Shown piece after piece: positions 57,185 to 61,003 of a DNA stretch of 61,003 nt. Positions within the stretch are counted from its first letter, which is position 1, and every line of letters begins with the position of its first letter. This DNA comes from Terriglobia bacterium (GTDB lineage: Bacteria; Acidobacteriota; Terriglobia; Acidiferrales; UBA7541), in the NCBI GenBank assembly GCA_020073375.1, contig JAIQFG010000058.1, positions 1-61,003 of the forward strand. Reading direction: 5' to 3'. The notes below the pieces were generated by a model that searched no databases, was not told the DNA's origin, and saw nothing but the letters and a program-made list of their open reading frames with translations. The translations under genes were made by a program, and so were the position numbers.

Positions 57185-58405
57185 TCAGCCGCGAAGAAAA
57201 TCGAGGATCGCAATCTCCGCCATTACGGATGCGGGCGTCGAATGTTTCTCCGCTTTTCGATATTCTTCTTCCGTGCTCAGTTGTGGTTGTAAATAGACCC
57301 CCAGGTCGCGGCCGCGTTCCACGATCCGGCGATTCACTGGCATGCGCGATTGTTCAAAGATGCGCAGCGCCTTGGGAACGTCATTGCCGCTTTCCAGCGC
57401 AGTTGCCAGGGCCATGGCATCTTCCGCGGCTTTGGTGACCCCGGCTGCCACGTGCGGCCTGCCTATGAAAGCGGCATCGCCCAAAATTGCGACGCGGCCG
57501 AACGCCATATGACGGGTTTCGACATCATAGATCGGCTGCAGAAGAGGCTGGGGGTTCAAGTTAACGGCTTCCTGCAATTGCGGAGCAAGCAATTTTCTTA
57601 CCGCATCGCGCAAGTCTTTGATTACATCTTTGCGCAGCAACGCCGGTGCGATGGAGAGGGAATGCGTGTGTCCATTTTCGTCGGTTAGCAAGTCTTTCAA
57701 TTGTTCACTGGACACCGGGCGGTACCAGACAAAATTGTAGCGCCGATGTCCGACGCGCAGGTCATTGTTAGGGCCGGCAACCGGGTAGCCTAGCATCTGC
57801 TCTCCGGGAGGGAGGCAAAACGCCAGACAATCGAAGAGATCCTTGCGCGCCCGTTCCGAAAGCGCCTGCTCGTCGACCAATCCACGCCAGGCAACATATC
57901 CGGCATAGGAAGGCTGCACCTCCGGAAGGATCTGGCTGCGTACCGTCGAACGAAAGCCGTCTGCTCCGACCAGCATTTCACCTTCTGCGCAAGTGCCGTC
58001 GGCGAAGTGGGCCACCACTTCTTCGCCTGGAAACTCGATGCGAAGCAATTCCTTGCCGGAATGGTAGTTGCTTTCAGGAAAGGCCTCCAGAAGCATGCGA
58101 AATACGCGGTCCCAAGCGGTGACAATCTGCGGGCACTGATACGTGCCAATGACGTGTCCCGAGCGGTCGAAAGTCTTCCGCCCCTGCACGGCGACGCCAA
58201 GGTCGTTTTTGGGGTCCAGTCCAGCCGCTTCGAGCACGGCACAAAGCTCCGCATGCGTGACAATCCCGGCACCCCGGCCCGAAAGTGCCGCGCTAACTCG
58301 CTCATATATTTCCACCGTCCATCCGGACTTCCTCAGCAGAATTCCGGCAAACAGGCCGCCCATGGAGCCGCCAATGACAATGGCCCGGGACCCTGAATTC
58401 GACAC
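57185..58405 (-). CDS. FAD-dependent monooxygenase
   Basis: A 406-residue flavoprotein hydroxylase of the PHBH/class A type. The GTG at 58405 is used because GGAGAGGAAAATC gives a Shine-Dalgarno at the right distance and the protein then starts at the FAD fold: AIVIGGSMGGLFAGILLRKSGWTVEIYER (dinucleotide motif at 11-17). The second FAD motif is GRVAILGDAAFIGRPHVAAGVTKAAEDAMAL and the DG motif is LVGADGFRSTVRSQI. The layout resembles 2,6-dihydroxypyridine 3-monooxygenase-like enzymes, which hydroxylate aromatic rings with NAD(P)H and O2. Substrate unknown. It is divergent from a cupin gene. Confidence 0.88.
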   Translation of the reverse strand: MSNSGSRAIVIGGSMGGLFAGILLRKSGWTVEIYERVSAALSGRGAGIVTHAELCAVLEAAGLDPKNDLGVAVQGRKTFDRSGHVIGTYQCPQIVTAWDRVFRMLLEAFPESNYHSGKELLRIEFPGEEVVAHFADGTCAEGEMLVGADGFRSTVRSQILPEVQPSYAGYVAWRGLVDEQALSERARKDLFDCLAFCLPPGEQMLGYPVAGPNNDLRVGHRRYNFVWYRPVSSEQLKDLLTDENGHTHSLSIAPALLRKDVIKDLRDAVRKLLAPQLQEAVNLNPQPLLQPIYDVETRHMAFGRVAILGDAAFIGRPHVAAGVTKAAEDAMALATALESGNDVPKALRIFEQSRMPVNRRIVERGRDLGVYLQPQLSTEEEYRKAEKHSTPASVMAEIAILDFLRG

Positions 58406-58502
58406 GATTTTCCTCTCCGTCTTGCGGTGGCAACCGACTGCGCTTAATTGTATTATGGGCGGAGCGGATTCTGACAGTTGAATCCCTTCCGCGGAGTCAA
58501 CC

Positions 58503-58949
58503 ATGAACTTGACCATGGGCGAAAAGATCGCACCGCAAGCGGCCCGCTCGGATTGGCCTTCGGAAAAAAGCGCTGAATTTGAGCGCAATCAATACAACGG
58601 ATGTGTCGGCACGGAGCTTGTTTCTGAAAGCCAGCGGGTGCGTGTCTGGATGATCCATCTTGCTCCCGGGCAGCGAATCGCTTTTCACAGGCACGTGCTC
58701 GATTATTTCTGGACTGCGGTAACCTCCGGAAGGGGCCGCCAGTATATGCACAATGGAACCATCTTGGAGAAATCATATTCGGCTGGTGAAACCCGCCATG
58801 AATCCTACAAACTCGGCGAATACAAGATTCACGACCTGGAAAACATCGGCAGCACCGAGCTTGTCTTCACCACCGTCGAATTTCTCGATAGTGCCAACAC
58901 GCCACTTTCCGTTCCAGACTGCGTTCGAACCGGGTCCATAACCGGTTGA
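58503..58949 (+). CDS. Small cupin-fold protein
   Basis: A 148-residue protein divergent from the monooxygenase by about 97 bases. The cupin core VWMIHLAPGQRIAFHRHVLDYFWTAVTSGRGRQYMHNG gives the first motif (G-x-H-x-H with His62/His64 region) and ends with a second strand pair (LGEYKIHDLENIGSTELVFTTVEFL). A metal site is likely. Such small cupins include dioxygenases and binding proteins. The divergent pairing with an aromatic monooxygenase suggests a shared pathway, as inference only. Confidence 0.75.
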   Translation: MNLTMGEKIAPQAARSDWPSEKSAEFERNQYNGCVGTELVSESQRVRVWMIHLAPGQRIAFHRHVLDYFWTAVTSGRGRQYMHNGTILEKSYSAGETRHESYKLGEYKIHDLENIGSTELVFTTVEFLDSANTPLSVPDCVRTGSITG

Positions 58950-59052
58950 TATACTCCCCTTGCGCGCTGTTCGAATGATTGTCCGGCGATCCCGCGAAAT
59001 GCTAGGATGCTTTCCGATTTATCGATCCGCACGCTCCAGCAGGAGCCATGAC

Positions 59053-59811
59053 ATGAAATTCGCATTCAGTCTGATGATTGCTTTCTTATTTGCCGCCATA
59101 TCTCCCGCGCAGGCCCAAACGGCGCGGCCGCAGATGCAGACGTTTGATACATCCGCCGGCCCAGTGAAAATTACTCCGATCGAACATGCCAGTACGCTGA
59201 TCGAGGCCGGCGCCAAGGTCATCTACGTGGATCCGGCCAAGACGCCGAATTTTCCGAGCGACTTTACCGGACTGCCGCCCGCCGACCTGATTTTGATCAG
59301 CGATACGCATTCCGATCACATGGATCCGGCCTCAATCAAGCTGCAAAGTAAAGCGGATACCGTGATTATCGCGCCGCCGTCGGTCGTCACGACCGTTACC
59401 ACCGCAAAACCATTGGCCAATGGCGAGACCACCAAGTGGGACAAGTGGACGATCGAAGCGATCCCCATGTACAACATGGTTCGCGGCCCCGCGCCTGGGA
59501 AATTCTTTCATGACAAGGGCCGCGGCGACGGCTTCGTGCTCACCTACGGCGGCAAGCGTTTTTATTTTTCCGGCGACACCGAAGCCATTCCGGAAATGAA
59601 GGCGCTCAAGAATATCGACGTCGCTTTCCTCTGCATGTTTGAGCGCCCCACGATGTCACCGGACGAAGCGGCCAGCGCCGCCCTGGCGTTCAATCCAAAG
59701 GTCGTCATCCCCTACCACTACGGCACGTCCGACCCCGCTGAGTTCAAGAAGAAACTGGAAGGCAGCGGGATCGATGTTCGCCTGCTGGATTGGTATCCCA
59801 AGAAACCGTAG
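59053..59811 (+). CDS. Exported metallo-beta-lactamase-fold hydrolase
   Basis: A 252-residue protein with a signal peptide (MKFAFSLMIAFLFAAISPAQAQ). The MBL metal motif is DTHSDHMD, a variant of HxHxDH that lacks the first His, and later ligands lie in VIAPPSVV, YFSGDTEAIPEM and VIPYHYGTSDPAEFKKKL. The pattern resembles UPF0173-type hydrolases. The ATG has AGGAG about 9 bases upstream. Reduced metal-ligand set leaves activity uncertain. It follows the cupin gene in the same direction. Confidence 0.82.
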   Translation: MKFAFSLMIAFLFAAISPAQAQTARPQMQTFDTSAGPVKITPIEHASTLIEAGAKVIYVDPAKTPNFPSDFTGLPPADLILISDTHSDHMDPASIKLQSKADTVIIAPPSVVTTVTTAKPLANGETTKWDKWTIEAIPMYNMVRGPAPGKFFHDKGRGDGFVLTYGGKRFYFSGDTEAIPEMKALKNIDVAFLCMFERPTMSPDEAASAALAFNPKVVIPYHYGTSDPAEFKKKLEGSGIDVRLLDWYPKKP

Positions 59812-59877
59812 CGGCAATCTAATGATACTTTTTAATGCCTCAATTCAGTCTTACGGAGTGGTGGTACGCTGAATGCC

Positions 59878-60140
59878 ATGCAGATAACTGAACTGCCCGA
59901 AGTACTATTACAACAGGCGAACAGGCCGCGCTGAAGTCTGGCATTACCTTATCCATGTTTGTCGAGAAGGCATTGGCGGACGCGCTTGCGACGCGGCGCA
60001 GGAACAGGCCGAAGCGCGTCTTCAAGATCAACCCCTATGGTGAAGGGGGTGTGTTCCCAGGAGTGAATCTGGACGATAGCGCGGCGTTGGAGGATATCAT
60101 GGACCCGCCCGAGGAAATTCGGAAGAAATTCATGAGCTAA
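59878..60140 (+). pseudogene. Frameshifted VapB-type antitoxin
   Basis: The ATG at 59878 opens MQITELPEVLLQQANRPR and stops at once (TGA). The adjacent frame continues the same family as EQAALKSGITLSMFVEKALADALATRR and on to VFPGVNLDDSAALEDIMDPPEE, a pattern typical of ribbon-helix-helix VapB antitoxins (xxGVDLDDSAALLDLMD). A deletion of one or a few bases near 59918 would explain the break. No PIN toxin gene follows within the next 135 bases. The unit therefore looks like a decayed antitoxin without its partner. Confidence 0.7.
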
Positions 60141-60275
60141 AGTCAGCCAAGCGACTGCATTTCTTGTCCTCAAACAAACGCGAAAGACACTCTTGCTCAT
60201 GAGTTATTGAAGAAACGTCAAGGAAGAGAGTATTGTAGCGTCACGAAAAGGCTTAAAGATTTCCGGAGGCATTCG

Positions 60276-61003
60276 ATGTCCATCGCAAAAAGCCGCACGT
60301 CTCGACGAAATTTTCTGCTGGGCGCGGCGCCGGCCATTGCCGGCGGCCTGGCGCTGCCGGGCATTGCCGCCGAAGCGCTTGCTGCAACGCCGGCAGGGGC
60401 GAAGGAAAAGTCCGGCGCGTCCGGCGAAAAAATCTGGAGCAACGAGTACTGGGCGCAAAAGGGCGAAGTGAAGTTGTACATGTACCGCAAGCGCATGGGA
60501 GCGCCGCAATCCGGAAAACCGGCGCTGCCGGTGTTGTTCCTGATTCACGGTTCGTCCACATCCTCGCGGGCGAGCTACGATCTTTCCGTGCCCGGGCACG
60601 GCGAGTATTCGCTGATGGATACGTTCGCGGAATACGGTTACGACGTGTGGACGATGGATTGCGAAAATTATGGGCGGTCGTCCCGCACGCAGGGCAACGC
60701 GAATATCGCCGACGGCGTCGAGGACTTGAAGGCCGGGTCTGAGTTGATTGTGCGCGAGACGGGGCAGCAAAAGATGCATATGTTCGGCGAATCGTCGGGC
60801 GCTTTGCGCGCCGGGGGATTTGCCATGGCGCGCCCGGAGCGCGTGAGTCGCCTGATTTTTTCGGGGTTCACGTATACCGGGGAAGGTTCGCCCACGCTGG
60901 CCGACCGCGGCAAGCAGTTGGAATTTTACCGCACGCACAATCGCCGCCCGCGCGACCGCAACATGATTCGCAGCATTTTCACGCGCGACAAGCCCGGCAC
61001 GTC
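60276..61003 (+). CDS. TAT-exported alpha/beta hydrolase (3' partial)
   Basis: The gene runs off the right edge; 242 codons are visible. CCGGAGGCATTCG precedes the ATG. The N-terminus SRTSRRNFLLGAAPAIAGGLAL is a twin-arginine signal. The oxyanion segment is FLIHGSSTSSR, and the nucleophile elbow is G-E-S173-S-G. A DYDVW-like strand YGYDVWTMDCENYGRSS precedes it. The catalytic Asp and His lie beyond the window. Members are esterases, lipases or related hydrolases; the substrate is unknown. Confidence 0.85.
   Translation, partial: MSIAKSRTSRRNFLLGAAPAIAGGLALPGIAAEALAATPAGAKEKSGASGEKIWSNEYWAQKGEVKLYMYRKRMGAPQSGKPALPVLFLIHGSSTSSRASYDLSVPGHGEYSLMDTFAEYGYDVWTMDCENYGRSSRTQGNANIADGVEDLKAGSELIVRETGQQKMHMFGESSGALRAGGFAMARPERVSRLIFSGFTYTGEGSPTLADRGKQLEFYRTHNRRPRDRNMIRSIFTRDKPGT

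Noticed and set aside
59955..60140. Intact 61-codon gene starting at the internal ATG of the antitoxin
   Set aside because: The family pattern continues upstream of this Met in the same frame, so the ATG is internal to a broken gene rather than its start.

Overview
The window is high-GC bacterial chromosome and most resembles an Acidobacteriota genome (class Terriglobia or a relative). This placement is inference from gene content, not from a search. The supporting families are a ~1270-residue Oar-like TonB-dependent receptor with an N-terminal carboxypeptidase-regulatory domain, a CadC-type winged-helix regulator fused to membrane helices, DUF6152 secreted proteins, paired secreted 'HWEGD' proteins, and many GTAG-bounded palindromic repeats. 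Housekeeping genes (gatCA, ispG, glpX, an F1-type ATP synthase operon, nagA, 23S and 5S rRNA) show this is core chromosome, not a plasmid or island.

Layout. 0-5 kb: end of a hybrid histidine kinase, a secreted unknown, a 69-residue small protein, and a gatC-gatA-DinB operon on the minus strand. 5-13 kb: a membrane-anchored ExeA-like ATPase; a GMC flavoprotein plus TAT-exported small subunit resembling FAD-glucose/gluconate dehydrogenase; two tandem secreted NTF2-like paralogues. 13-24 kb: winged-helix regulator, START-like secreted protein, CDP-alcohol phosphatidyltransferase, TonB-dependent receptor, hemerythrin, ispG, PEGA protein, DUF2721 membrane protein, HD-domain protein. 24-30 kb: zinc-ribbon/XRE regulator, GNAT, glpX, DUF711 protein, glutaryl-CoA-dehydrogenase-like enzyme. 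30-36.5 kb: ATP synthase genes b, b', delta, alpha, gamma, beta, epsilon; subunits a and c are not here. 36.5-46 kb: glutaredoxin-like protein, nagA, TonB, LolA-like/M48 peptidase fusion, giant TonB-dependent receptor. 46-53 kb: a run of exported proteins (SYLF, two HWEGD proteins, two DUF6152 proteins, a CarboxypepD_reg/cytochrome c/beta-propeller fusion, a secreted unknown, Cu/Zn superoxide dismutase). 53-57 kb: a free-standing 23S-5S rRNA unit with its own promoter, processing stem and terminators, with no 16S beside it. 57-61 kb: FAD monooxygenase, divergent cupin, metallo-beta-lactamase-fold hydrolase, a frameshifted VapB antitoxin relic, and the start of a TAT-exported alpha/beta hydrolase.

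The most interesting signals are: (1) the unlinked 23S-5S unit, with an intrinsic terminator lying between its promoter and a boxA-like element; (2) a set of REPIN-like inverted palindromes in which the GTAG...CTAC frame is kept while the stem sequence changes from copy to copy; (3) a 33-bp near-perfect inverted repeat filling the atpD-atpC gap; and (4) the 47-53 kb cluster of exported proteins. In that cluster two DUF6152 proteins are predicted to begin with His-His after signal cleavage, and they sit beside a c-type cytochrome fusion and SodC, which suggests an undescribed periplasmic metal or redox module. All functional statements rest on reading motifs by eye; no database search was run.
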